Source of the DNA: Canna indica
Lineage: Eukaryota > Streptophyta > Magnoliopsida > Zingiberales > Cannaceae
Direction of reading: 5' to 3'
Length of the DNA: 64,000 nt
Assembly (NCBI GenBank): GCA_034359265.1
Contig: CP136894.1
Coordinates: 26,380,501-26,444,500, forward strand
The position numbers and the translations under genes were made by a program. Below, one piece after another: positions 48,081 through 58,275 of this stretch (position 1 is the stretch's first letter; each line of letters starts with the position of its first letter). The notes beneath the pieces were generated by a model. It worked only from the letters and a program-made list of their open reading frames with translations. It did not search any database and was not told where the DNA came from.

Positions 48081-48725
48081 AAATCCTTGCTCTTTATCTC
48101 GATCAATTCAAAACAGCCCTTCATCTCACCCAAATCAGTCTCAGCCCTCCTTTTACATCACCTCATCTAGGTTTCATCTACTCATCTTCTTCCACCCTAC
48201 ACCCTCCCGCCGCCACCGCCCTTCCTCGACCAGCCGGGCCGCTAGCTACAATAGCGCCGACGCCGGCAACATTGCTGCCTCCGCGACGCCTCGTCGGACG
48301 CCGCCTCCTGGCGCGGCCGGCGCCGACCAATAGGTTGCACAGAAAGGGACAAACAAAGAAAAAGAAAAAAAAAGATATTTTATTCCAAAAGGGGTAAACA
48401 ACATAGTTCAATTAAGAAACGACCCTAGCACAGAAAGGGACTTCTAATTCGATACGAGAAAATACGTCAAAAATCGATGAAAAACCCCAAGACATGAAAA
48501 CAACGACATGAGTAAAGAGTTGGAGAAAAGAAGGTCTAAATCCACTCACCGGGTAGAGAGAAAATAGATGGAAAAGACGCCCACGATCTTCCCCCAATCA
48601 ACACCGACGAACTCGCAAAAATTCGGCTCCAACGGCTCCTCCTCCTCGACAGCGCCCTCTCTCTCATCTCTCCTTTGCCTTAGTTGGCGTGTGGCTAAAA
48701 CCCCTAACTGTACACCCCAGGGTCT

Positions 48726-48735
48726 AATTTATAGA
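48726..48735 (-). promoter_or_regulatory. TATA box of the minus-strand gypsy LTR
   Basis: Minus strand CTATAAATTA, followed downstream by a pyrimidine- and GC-rich leader. Position within the LTR fits a U3/R boundary. Confidence 0.5.
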
Positions 48736-49039
48736 CACTGGTTGGGTCCAAATGACCATAATACCCCTACCTAAGCTATCCGACTTAAATAGCCCATAAC
48801 TCACTCGTTCTAACTCTGATTCGAGATCCGATTGCACCGCTAAATTTTCCTCAATACCTTCTATCATCCTAGCATGCTAAATCACATAGATAAGACAAAT
48901 AAAAAAATTTCTTAATTTTTTTATAACATTAAATGATTACCCAAGTCTAATCCCAAAGCTTTCCGTCAATCCGCACTAATTAGGTTGCACGATCCCCTGA
49001 TCAAGAATAAAATATTATTATTAAGATTTTTTGGTATTA

Positions 49040-49616
49040 CATCGGGAGATCGAATTCCTAAAGACCAGGCTGGAGGAGATGGAGAAAACTCTCAAGGCGA
49101 AGGATGATGAGATCTTGAATCTCAACGGTGCCAACATTGACCCCACGTCTAGGGTGAGGGAGGCCTGGGATGCAAAGTTGCAGACTTGGAAGAGACATTT
49201 GCCTCCTCGGAGCTTGAGATTGGTGCTGCGACGGAGGAAGTGGCTAATCTGAGGGCTGAAATCACCGTCGTCTGAGCTGAGACTGAGAGGCTCAAGGGAG
49301 AAGTATAGAGACTTGAGGGCGAAGTTGGCGGCTTTCGGGACAAGGCTGTTCTGCAGTATGCTGCTGACTTTGAGAGGGTGTTGGAGTAGGCCAAGTTGCT
49401 CACCTCGAAAGTCAACTTCTCGGAGTTCGGGTATTTCAAAGAGATGGTGCTCTGGTTGACCCACTCACCGTGGGGGAGGAGAAGGCTTTTGCACCGATTG
49501 ATGGAGAGCCTTCGACGATTGTTCCTGAGCCTTGCCCCCTTCCGATGCTGACAGTCAATGTCCCTGGGGATGATGCCCCCTCTGCAGTCATTGATGCTCC
49601 TCCAATCTTGTCTTGG
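49040..49616 (+). pseudogene. Coiled-coil remnant, possible tail of the gypsy-type protein
   Basis: REIEFLKTRLEEMEKTLKAK and DDEILNLNGA are followed by a frame change near 49180 and further coiled-coil-like segments (EIGAATEEVANLRAEIT, RLKGEV, KVNFSEFGYFKE). The order matches the C-terminal part of plant 'putative gypsy type transposon' proteins, whose N-terminal part ends at 25105, so the 24 kb stack between may have split one gene. The link is inference: intervening residues are missing and the gypsy LTR at 49039 adjoins directly. Multiple stops. Confidence 0.35.
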
Positions 49617-50079
49617 TAAGTTGGATTGCATATCTGTGTGTTGTAATCGTATATTACTTGTCTATTATAGGTACTTGGGTTGTAACCGTATACTACTTGT
49701 CTTGTGGATTGCTGCCCTTCAGGACATTTAACATTTGCCATTTGTAGGCATGTGAATATTGTTACCCCTTGTGGGCCTGTAGATATTTTCTTTAATGTTT
49801 TATTTTCTGCCATATTCTTCGTGTGTTATTTTCGTTCTCGACTAGCTATGAGCCAAGTGTTTGGCAGGTGTCGACGTCGCTCGGTTGGTTGAATGGCGTT
49901 TGGTCGACTCTAAGTGATCGACAGTCGCTGGGGCTAGAGAATGTTTTGATGCTTGTTTTGCTAATGTTGGCTAGCTTATTAACCATTTCTTACGATAGCG
50001 GGTTGCCCTTTAGGTTTTTCAGGTTGAGACCAAGTTCTTGTTACATATAGATTTGGGATTGAGTTACCTTATTGGTAGA
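49617..50079. other. Unassigned repeat-derived spacer
   Basis: Contains two near-identical short words (TTGTAATCGTATATTACTTGTC and TTGTAACCGTATACTACTTGTC type, near 49640 and 49681). No gene recognised. Confidence 0.4.
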
Positions 50080-51150
50080 AGTTCTTCGGGTCGCTGGCCT
50101 ATTAGGAGCCATGTTCAAGCTTTGGAGGGTGGGGAGGACGTTGTAGTTGATCTGCGGCCGAGGGCAAGTGCATGCACTAGGAAAGCTTAGGTCTTCATGG
50201 GCGCTGCGGCCGTAAGTGGTGGCACTGAGGCCGAGGATCGTGCTTGGGGTGAAGCCGAGCTCATGGGGAGTGTAAGGCAGGACCACGCTTGGGGTTGTTT
50301 AGAGTGGCGCTAAGGCCAAGGACTAGACTCAGTGTTAAACCAAGCTCATGTGGAACGCGCTTCTGGTCATTAAGGGCATTGAGCTTGGAAGTGGTGGGGC
50401 TGAGGCCGAGGATTGTGCTTGGGATCAAGCCGAGCTCGCGGGGAGCATAAGACATGAACACACTTGGGGTTGTTGAGAGCGGCGCTAAGGTCGAGGACCA
50501 TATTCGGTGTTAAATAGAGCTCGTAAGGAGTGGGCTTCAAGTCTTTGAAGGCGTTGAGCTTAGAAGTGGCGACACTAAGACCAAGAACCGCGCTTGGGGT
50601 CAAGCCATGCTCGTCTGGGAGCATAAGGAAATACCATGGTTGGGGTCGTTGAGGACTAGACTCGATGTTAAATCGAACTCGCTAGGTGCACACTTTGGGT
50701 TGTTGAGCCCGGAGGTGGCGGCGCTGAGGCTGAAGACCACACTTGGAGTCAAGCCGAGCTCACTGGGAGTGTGAGGCAGTACCACACTTCGGGTCGTTGA
50801 GGGCGTTGAGCCTGAAAATGGCAGCGCTAAGGCCAAGGATGCACTAGGGGTCAAGCCAAGTTCGCGGGGCGCATAAGGCAGGACCACGCTTCGGGACGTT
50901 GAAAATGACGTTGAGGTTGAGGACCAGACTCGGTGTTAATTCGAGCTCACAAGGAGTGTGCTTCAATTCGGGTCATTGAGGGCGTTAAGCACGGATATGA
51001 CAGTGCTAAGGCCGAGGATAGCGCTTGAGGTCAAGCCGAGCTCACGGGGAGTATAAGGCAGGGCCACACTTAGGGTCGTTGAGAGTGGCACTAGGGCTAG
51101 AGGTGGCGGTGCTCCTATCGTGAGTCGTAAAGGTTCTTTCGCCATGCATA
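50080..51150. repeat. ~175-bp tandem repeat, about 6 units
   Basis: Units recur with landmarks CAAGCCGAGCTC (near 50252, 50427, 50603, 50752, 50851, 51033), GGCGCTAAGGCCGAGGA and GTAAGGCAGGACCACGCTTGG. Some units are shortened to ~100 bp. Minus-strand reading frames over the array (Pro-Arg-Glu-Leu-Gly-Leu-Thr repeats) follow from the periodicity. Confidence 0.85.
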
Positions 51151-52123
51151 GCGAAATAGTTGTAAATTTTCTAGATGCACACACAGAATGAGAAAGGAAA
51201 TAATCTTTATTGGATGAAAAATATATTGGTAATACTATAGTTATTCCAAGCAAGGTACTCGGCTCACACATGGTTGCGGCTCGTTAAAACCTTCAAAGAG
51301 AAAAACCTTGTGAGAGAAAACCATAGTAAAGGGGAAAGAGTGCACCAACCACTTGTAGCTAAGGAGGGTAAGTTACTTTTCCCTCGATCCGGACGAGCTT
51401 TTATTCCTCAGCGAGGTCCAATTCGTTCTTACGAGCTTCTGAATTGCAAAACAATTGACAATGATGACATCGGCAAAAACCCCCGGAAGGAGAAGAGTTT
51501 GACAACAAGAAGCATGCGAAGAGTTTGAAACAAAGAAGAAGAAATTGCTTTAAAGGCCGAGAGGCAGCAACCCTCCCATCAAACGACTGATAATGACATC
51601 GTGATTAAATCCTAGCTGACCAGCTCAACAGCGATGGTTCCTTAGAACATTGCAAAGGCACGAGCGGACGACTCTCCTTGTCATGATTACTATTCGAACC
51701 AGGGTTAATGCCAAAAAGGGCAAATATCTATCAGCAATTACCACTTAGGAGGAAATCCCTCCCACTATGCAGCCACCATGCCAGGAGTAGAAACCGAAGA
51801 GCCACAAAACGACACGTCGAAGATACGCCAACTTGATCTACCTCGGTCAACCAGAAACAACAAGCGTGTGCCCTCCACAATCCGCTCAGGATCAGACCTC
51901 AGTATTCACAGCAGCTTGACAAGAAGTTGATACACTCCCAGAGTCCAGACAATGTCTTTCTATCAAACTGAGATCAGAAGTCGGTCCTACTTAGAGCTCG
52001 ACACGAAGTCCTCAAACTCCGACCAAGCTTGGGGATTGTGGACTGGACTAGCACTTTGTGCTTGACCGAATTAGGCCTAGAAGTACCAATATTCATGAAC
52101 TAGACTCAAGTCAAGCCGGACAG
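51151..52123 (+). other. Decayed retroelement-like noncoding DNA
   Basis: No gene recognised. Words such as TTAAAACCTTCAAAGAGAAA and GAAAACCATAGTAAAGGGGA resemble the noncoding part common near gypsy-type transposon proteins in plants. AGCTTGGGGATTGTGG near 52025 could be an old polypurine tract and LTR start; not provable here. Confidence 0.35.
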
Positions 52124-52485
52124 CTTAGAGTAATATCCTAGATATTTTAATTATATTTTTTCTCCTATAGTTTATGTTTGCCAGCCTAGCAGACTAGTCC
52201 GAGGTCGAGTCGAGTCGACTCATGGTTTGGAGCGAGCTTACGAGCTCGGGTAAGTAAGAATATGAATATAAAAATTTTGTTTGCAGATAAATTTATTTAA
52301 TTTCATGTTGTGTGCATGATTGTTTAATTATGTTGCGTGTGGATGTGGATGTTTATTGTGTTTATATTTATTTATGGGATTAATTTGAGAGTAATTAAGT
52401 TAATATAAGTTAGCGGGTTCGGGTTCGGCTTGAGGCGGATGCGGGTTGGATAAAGGATTTACAAGGGTTGCGGTTGAGGAGGGAG

Positions 52486-52492
52486 TATAAAA
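52486..52492 (+). promoter_or_regulatory. TATA box of the gypsy solo LTR
   Basis: GAGTATAAAACCCC followed by a ~270 bp C/T-rich leader (52540-52780). Short frames over this leader on both strands come from its composition. Confidence 0.65.
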
Positions 52493-53020
52493 CCCCCTCC
52501 CACTGGCTTGTGGCTCCCTATTTGGTGCCGCACAAGCCAATTGAAGAGAGGAGCAGCCGCCAGCCGCCCCTCTCTCCTCTTCTTCTTCCTTGGAGCCGCC
52601 GCCCTTGAGCCAGCTGCCGAGCCCCTCTCCTCTCCCTCTCCTTCTTCCTCCCCTTTGGAGTCGAGTCGAGAGGAGCCAACCAAGCCAGCCCCTCTCTCTT
52701 CCTCTCTCCCTCTCTCCAAGCCGGCGGCTTGGAGTGAGCCGCCGCCCCTCTTGTCCCCTCCCTTAAGCTAGTCAAGCCGCCATCTTTTGAAGCCGGATTC
52801 GAGGGTCGTCATCCGGAATTTCTCCTTTATTCATCCTTCCTATTTAGGTGAGTGATTTTACCTCTCCTTTTCCGGGTTTCTTGTGATCTTGAGCCAATTT
52901 GGGGCATCTTCTCGTTTCTTGAGATTTTTGTCGAATCATGAATTTTGAACGTCGTGTTTTGTGCTGCTTTATGTGAGGAGGGCCCGGGATCCTCCCTTTG
53001 TGGCTCGGCAGCCCTAGGCT

Positions 53021-53474
53021 TAGGGTTGTCCATTCGGTTCAAACCGAACTGAACCAAACCGAATTAAACCAAATCGAAAAAAATTTCATACTAATATTCC
53101 AATCCGAACCCTAATTGAATTATGCCTAAACCAATCTAACCCGAACCGAAATTATTCAGTTCGGTTCGATTTCAACCCGAAAAAACCAAAATTTTATCCA
53201 AATAATGTATTAACCCTAACGGCCCTAACCCACTTACTCTAACTCCTCAACCTGAACCTGGAATCTGGAAAAAAATAATTAATATTTTTAGTTATTCAAT
53301 TTTTGGTTCAGGTCGGTTCCCGAATTTCGAGAACCGGATTCGAACCGAATAGCACTGTTTGGGTTCGGTTCGGGTTAAGAACCGAACCCCACAATGTTGA
53401 AACCGAACCGAACTGAATAATTCGGTTCGGTTTTTTTATCCGGTTCGGTGTGAACCGAATAATGGACAGGCCTA
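53021..53474. mobile_element. hAT MITE inside the gypsy solo LTR
   Basis: Ends TAGGGTTGTCCATTCGGTTC and, inverted, TAGGCCTGTCCATTATTCGG, with an exact 8-bp target duplication CCTAGGCT at 53013-53020 and 53475-53482. The interior is a long imperfect palindrome of AACCGAA/TTCGGTT words. No coding capacity. The 8-bp duplication and TAGG ends are typical of hAT elements. Confidence 0.94.
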
Positions 53475-54369
53475 CCTAGGCTCACCCTAAGGGTGCTCGG
53501 CCAAGGGAGAAGCAAGGGTGCCCTCAAAGTGTTCGATAAAATGCCGAAGTGAGCGTTCTTGTTTATCTTGATGTGTAGAACTTGATTTGTGGTTGCTTGC
53601 ATTGGATTTAAATCTGTAATTTTTGGGTAGAAATCATGTTATAGGATTAAAATCTTGATGTTGATGTCATGAGTATTCTTGCAAGATGGGCTCTTGCAAG
53701 ATGGTTCTTGAGTGTTCTCGCAAGATGGGTTCTTGATAATCTTGTTTAAAAATATGGTTTATATGATATTTATCTGAATATTATAATTCTGATATGTTGG
53801 TAAATTAAGGATGTAATTTCTGTGAATTTTCGGATTTATTTTTCATAATATGCTGAAAATTCAATGTTGCTGAAATAGCATGCTGAAATGATGAATCTGT
53901 GCTGTTTTTAAATTGCTTTCTGTGATATGTGTATTTATCTGAACATAGTCATGTAACCTATCGTTTAGTGCAAAAAATATAGTTTGGAAACATAGAACAT
54001 ACTCTGGAGACCAGATTCGAATTAGATATATCAGTTTCGGGCAGAACAGTAAGCTAAAACAAAACCCTAATTGTGGTGAACTAAATTTTAATTGCATAAT
54101 TAAAATTGGAAAAAAAGTTCAGCATAATCTGTTATGAACCAACATGAGAAGTTTATGCATGAAATAAAACCATACAGGTTTATAACATTACGGGTCTAGG
54201 AGTTGAGGGTCGGGTATTGGAGTGTTGAGACATTTCCCAATAGGAACACCCCTAAGACACCGTAGGAAAGATTTGACTTAGGTCACGATGTGCCATATCT
54301 TTATGAATGGCGGAGAGGCTTGTTGAGGAGCCAGATTGCAGGCTATGCTCGGGAGGTTGGATGACTAAT

Positions 54370-54700
54370 TCCCAATCCACAGAACAAGTTCAGATGGTCT
54401 TTTCCGATTGTTCTGGATTGGCCTCGTGGGATAAGTTCGGAGGGCCTACCCAATAACCCCCGAGGTGGTTTTAAGGAATAAGTTTGGAGAACATTTTCCG
54501 ATTATTCTTGTAATATCATAGAGGAGTAAGTTCGGAGGGCCTACCCGATTACTCCTGTGATATCTTAAAGGGGCAAGTTCGGATGGGCGAATCCCGATTG
54601 TCCCTACGCATCTCGTGGAGCAAGTTCGGAGGGTCTTCCCGATTGCTCCCGAGTTACTTTGTATTATGATAAGTTTGGAGGGCCTTCCCGATTATCCTAG
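54370..54700 (+). repeat. ~55 bp tandem repeat in the gypsy solo LTR, about 6 units
   Basis: Units share AAGTTCGGAGGGCCTACCCG followed by ATTACTCC-type ends. In each unit a word before GTTCGG (for example GGAGTAA) is complementary to the word at its end (TTACTCC), so each unit can form a hairpin. Confidence 0.85.
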
Positions 54701-55610
54701 TATGTGTTGTTGCCTTAGGGCATGGTAGGCTTAGGCCTATTGTTCTTCAGCATTTGGGTGTTGGCTGCCTTCGGGCAGGTGGCTGCCGGATGGCCTGTTA
54801 GCTGGTTACTTCCTTGTGATCTTTTTCTGCTTGAGTCAAGAGTTTTACCTTATGCATCTGTCTTTGATGTTGTTTATGAGGGTTGGTAGGACCGCTCACC
54901 GAGTTCTTTGAACTCACCCGTTGTCGTTGTATTGTTTTGTTTTACAGAGCCTGACCGGTGAGGTGACTGGAGCACTTGGCGAAGTTGGAGGGCAGAGGAG
55001 CCGCATGATCTCATAGCAGTCCTTGTTAGGGTCGTTGTCGAGTCTTTTGGTAGTGTGTCATACTGTCATGCACTTGTGTTGGTTTTTTTGAGTTGTAGCC
55101 ATTGAGAGCATTTATGTCATTTTACTCAGATTTCATTGTATTTGGTCTGTTGAACTTAATTTATTATTTTCGTATTTTCATTCTTCTAAAATTTGTTTAT
55201 GATGAACTCTGGTTTGATGTCTATTTGAAATAAAAGCTTATTTATTTCTTTCCGCTGTTGTTATTTCTTATGAGTTGGCATGTGCATGGTTTAGGCTGCG
55301 GAGTATAGACACGTATACCCTGGCCGGTCACATGACCCTGAGCTGGGGCATGACACTTAGCCCGGGGCTCCACCCGGCTATACAAGGACACTTATGTCCA
55401 CATTAAAATCTCCAAAAGATCACAATAATTCTAAATTAGGATGCATTTTCATGATCAAATGATTACTTTACTTGATACTGTTTAAACATTTCAATAGTTT
55501 CAGTACAATGATATTTTGGGTATTTTTAAATTTGATTCTAGTTTTTGAAATTTCGAAGATAATATGCGGTTTCGGGAAATTTCGAGAATTCATATTCTGG
55601 TTTAGAAAAA

Positions 55611-56313
55611 TTGATGTTTATTAATATAGAGAATTTTATTTTTGAACGAGTGATGATATATTGTTTGAACTATGTCTTAGAATCTACTTATTACAACAAT
55701 GATGTAATTTCTGCTGAATTGAAGGCCATTTGGTATGGTCTTGATAATGTTAAGAAAAAGGGAATCTGTAATTTTCAGGTGTGCTCTGATTGTTATAGTA
55801 CAGTGAGCATTTTGAAGAAGGAAATTACAATACCTTGGCAGCTGGTTGCTTTATTAAGAAGATTTGGGATGTAGCAAGTCAAGTAAAAGTAACAGAATGG
55901 AACTTCATCAAAAGATTGAGGAATACTGTAGCAAATGACATAGCTAAATGGGCATAATGATGCAATTGTAAAAGAGTTTCGCAGTGCTAGGAAAAAGATA
56001 TCCTTGTATAATAATTGCAATACTCTCATTATGAGTAATAGTATAAACATCTTTCATGATGAAGTACTCGAGTATGAAGTTGTAAATAATCTAGATAAGA
56101 ACTGGTCCTGTATAGAGAAGAGGGTTGAGGTGTTTAGTACTGTAAATGAAGATACTCATTTGAATAAAATTAATCCTGCTCAGGAAGAATATGATGAGAC
56201 TAAGGTAATTGGCGAGAGGTGCACGGCCAGAGGTCCTATGTCCTTTTTACCCAATCCTAACTGCAATCTGACTTCTTAAGCTTTGGATTCCTGCTTTGTT
56301 AAAAAAAAAAAAA
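55611..56313 (+). pseudogene. LINE remnant: RNase H-like domain with poly(A)
   Basis: Reads SAELKAIWYGLDNVKKKGIC, QVCSDCYSTVSILKKE, then after a stop and frame changes WNFIKRLRNTVANDIAKW. These are the conserved positions of the RNase H-like domain at the end of plant L1-type LINE proteins (Glu of AELKA, Asp of CSD, Asp of NDIA). A further frame to 56279 is not recognised, and a 13-A run at 56301-56313 ends it. It is a 5'-truncated, decayed copy; a host gene with the same domain is possible but the poly(A) favours a LINE. Confidence 0.6.
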
Positions 56314-56437
56314 TTATGTAATTTCTATTGGAAATACTTTATTAATACAGAGAAAATCTTTTTGAGTAGGTGATGATATACGATTTGAACTATGTATTAG
56401 CATCTACTTATTACAACAATAGTCATCATGAATTCTT

Positions 56438-56714
56438 AACAAAGACAACATCGTGTATGTTTCTTAGAGGTCTAGAATTCAATTCCTAGTATGATTATCT
56501 ATTGTGACTTTTTGGTGAACCCGCTTGTACTCAAGTGATAGTAACATTTGAATATGTTGCTTGTAGGTCTTGAATTTGATCTTTTGTTGTAGTATTTTGT
56601 AAGTCAACTGTGGGTAGTATAATTGATGGCAACATATTGTATGTTGCTTAGATATTTATGATTCGAACTTAGTTTGATCACCTATTGTGATTTTTTATTT
56701 TTGTTAAAAAAAAA
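56438..56714 (+). mobile_element. SINE-like insertion of three tandem units
   Basis: Flanked by an 18-bp duplication TAGTCATCATGAATTCTT (56420-56437 and 56715-56732) and ending in a run of A. It contains three related ~90 bp units (about 56446-56530, 56531-56616, 56617-56700) aligned on CAACAT-TTGTATGTTGCTTAG and CTATTGTGATTTTT. Unit 3 has a B-box-like GATTCGAAC and an A-box-like TAGTATAATTG. Long duplication plus A tail shows L1-type retroposition. The SINE label is inference from these promoter-like boxes. Confidence 0.7.
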
Positions 56715-56732
56715 TAGTCATCATGAATTCTT

Positions 56733-57600
56733 TATAGTTTAACTTTACTCTTACATATTTTTTTGCATAAAATAAGTCTTAATAAATATTCTTTTGGCTA
56801 TAATTAATTAAATCAATTACCATATAATATATAGTGAATTAATTATGTTGTATTTAATAATAATAAGTATATAATAATAAGATCTATATATATCAATTGT
56901 AATTTTAGTAAACTAATATAATATTATATATTAATAAATATTTTAACTTTGTTGAAAAATATTATCATGCAAGTACCGATAGAAATTATCTTTCGTAAAA
57001 ATATAAAAATTATTTTCTTCACTAATTAATTAGGAAATTCATTATAGACTTTCCACATGTACTAGAATAGAAACAATTAATAATATTTTAGAAAGTTACA
57101 ATTGAATTTTAGTTAATGATATATTAACAAACTCCATACCATATTATGAATGAAAAAATGGCCGACTTGAGACAGAATTCATAAAATAAACACAGAAAGG
57201 TTGCGTGTGGAGAACTCGTGGATTTTTTAGGCCTCCCGACAATTATTGCTGTAGTATTTCGTCACAGTATCAGCCGAGAACAAGAAGGTACGACAACGAA
57301 GACGAGATGGCGACATGTGCGAGGGAGAGATACTTGGCAGTTGGCAACACAAAAATCCATGGAAGCAACCAAAACGGGTTCTTTTTTTTTGAAGGGAGGG
57401 TTGAGGCGAGAACAAGCCACGGCCAATAGCCACAAGCCACTCTTTGCGAGCATCCCATCCAATACCACCACCATCACTGAAAGCAGGCATGGAAGCCTCC
57501 AAAAGCAAGCATTTTGATGACGGATGGCTGGTCCTCTTTTATCACTTGGAACGACTCCCCATTTAGATCAGATTCTTCAATTTAATTCGCAATTCAATGC
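56733..57600 (+). promoter_or_regulatory. Upstream region of the YSL gene
   Basis: AT-rich to about 57170, then a GC-richer part (57190-57520) with overlapping short frames in several phases and no family match. I treat it as promoter and upstream DNA. A specific iron-response motif was not identified. Confidence 0.4.
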
Positions 57601-57624
57601 TTCCTTTTTGCCCTATCCATGTCC

Positions 57625-57631
57625 TATAAAA
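57625..57631 (+). promoter_or_regulatory. TATA box of the YSL gene
   Basis: TATAAAA in GTCCTATAAAAGCCACC, about 650 bp upstream of the start codon. The transcription start is expected near 57655-57665. The distance to the ATG is explained by a likely leader intron. Confidence 0.65.
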
Positions 57632-57850
57632 GCCACCTTGTTTTTTACCAGTCTTACTTGGGCGTGTTCCCATTGAAGAAAAACTGGTATCCTGCTTTGT
57701 ACTGCAACAATTTTGTTGTACTACTCGCTGCAGTACATACAAACTTCCACATAAATGTTTGCTTGTTCTGTTGATTGATGAAAAGTAGCTTGTGAAATCT
57801 GCAAAATTATCGAGACTTTTTCGTGTGTACGAGGAGCGCCAACTGCCAAG

Positions 57851-58251
57851 GTGAGATCTTTTGCTGATTTTGTCATCTTATTCTTCTTTCTTTTTGCGTT
57901 TGATCGAAAAACGCCAGATTATGTATAAGCTCGAGGTAGCAAGTTGCCATCAAAAATTTTCCCTTTTCTACTCTGTTCGAAGATACAATCTTGCTAGTTA
58001 GTGATCGAAGGAAAAGATAAGATATTGGCATGGCTGAACCCTAGGAGAGACAAGAAGAGAGCTTCTGTTCATTTTGTTTTGATCCTCTTCTTTTCGTTGA
58101 TGATTCATTGAAAACGGAAAGAATTTTCAGTCTTCAATTGTTTTCCGAGTATTAGATTTCTAATTTACAGAAAAATAGGTTTCGAATTGGAGTAGTCCGT
58201 ATTTGTTGCCATCTAAATTGTTCCCTTTTTCTAACACCCTTCAAGATGCAG
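57851..58251 (+). other. Probable leader intron of the YSL gene, with a duplicated acceptor region
   Basis: A good donor CCAAG/GTGAGATC at 57850/57851 and a candidate acceptor CAAGATGCAG at 58251 would place a ~400 bp intron in the 5' leader. A ~72 bp segment is duplicated: 57943-58015 and 58204-58275 both start GTTGCCATC and end GATCGAAGG or GTGAAGG. Each copy has an AG acceptor candidate (CTTGCTAG in the first), so two leader forms are possible. Not proven without transcripts. Confidence 0.5.
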
Positions 58252-58275
58252 TTTTGTTGTTGAGTGAAGGAGGCG

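Larger units (their letters stand above)
46426..49039 (-). mobile_element. Partial Ty3/gypsy-type LTR, minus strand
   Basis: Read on the minus strand it begins TGTAATACCAAAAAATC at 49039, has a TATA box at 48735-48726, then a CT/GC-rich leader-like part and two tandem-repeat blocks. The start resembles the solo LTR at 52129 (AGTAATATCC). No CA end or matching target duplication was found on the left, so the 3' end is lost at the junction with element 2. No internal genes. Assignment to Ty3/gypsy rests on LTR style only. Confidence 0.5.
52129..55355 (+). mobile_element. Solo Ty3/gypsy-type LTR
   Basis: 3227 bp segment beginning AGTAATATCCTAG (TG mutated to AG) and ending GGGGCATGACA, flanked by exact 5-bp duplications CTTAG at 52124-52128 and 55356-55360. 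It contains a TATA box, a CT-rich leader, a hAT MITE and a tandem-repeat block, but no gag or pol, so it is a solo LTR. Long LTRs with this start and end suggest a chromovirus such as Tekay/Del; that placement is inference. Confidence 0.85.

Noticed and set aside
50041..51271. Series of minus-strand frames with Pro-Arg-Glu-Leu-Gly-Leu repeats
   Set aside because: They mirror the ~175-bp tandem repeat; interruptions differ in each unit and no start or context supports translation.
52459..52775. GC-rich frames on both strands
   Set aside because: Pyrimidine-rich leader of the gypsy LTR; composition explains the open frames.
57205..57517. Small upstream gene before YSL
   Set aside because: Five overlapping frames in all phases, no motif, no TATA of its own, and likely promoter DNA.
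58264..58275. Start of YSL at the upstream in-frame GTG
   Set aside because: Plant nuclear genes start at ATG; 58276 is the first ATG in frame and gives a normal N-terminal tail.
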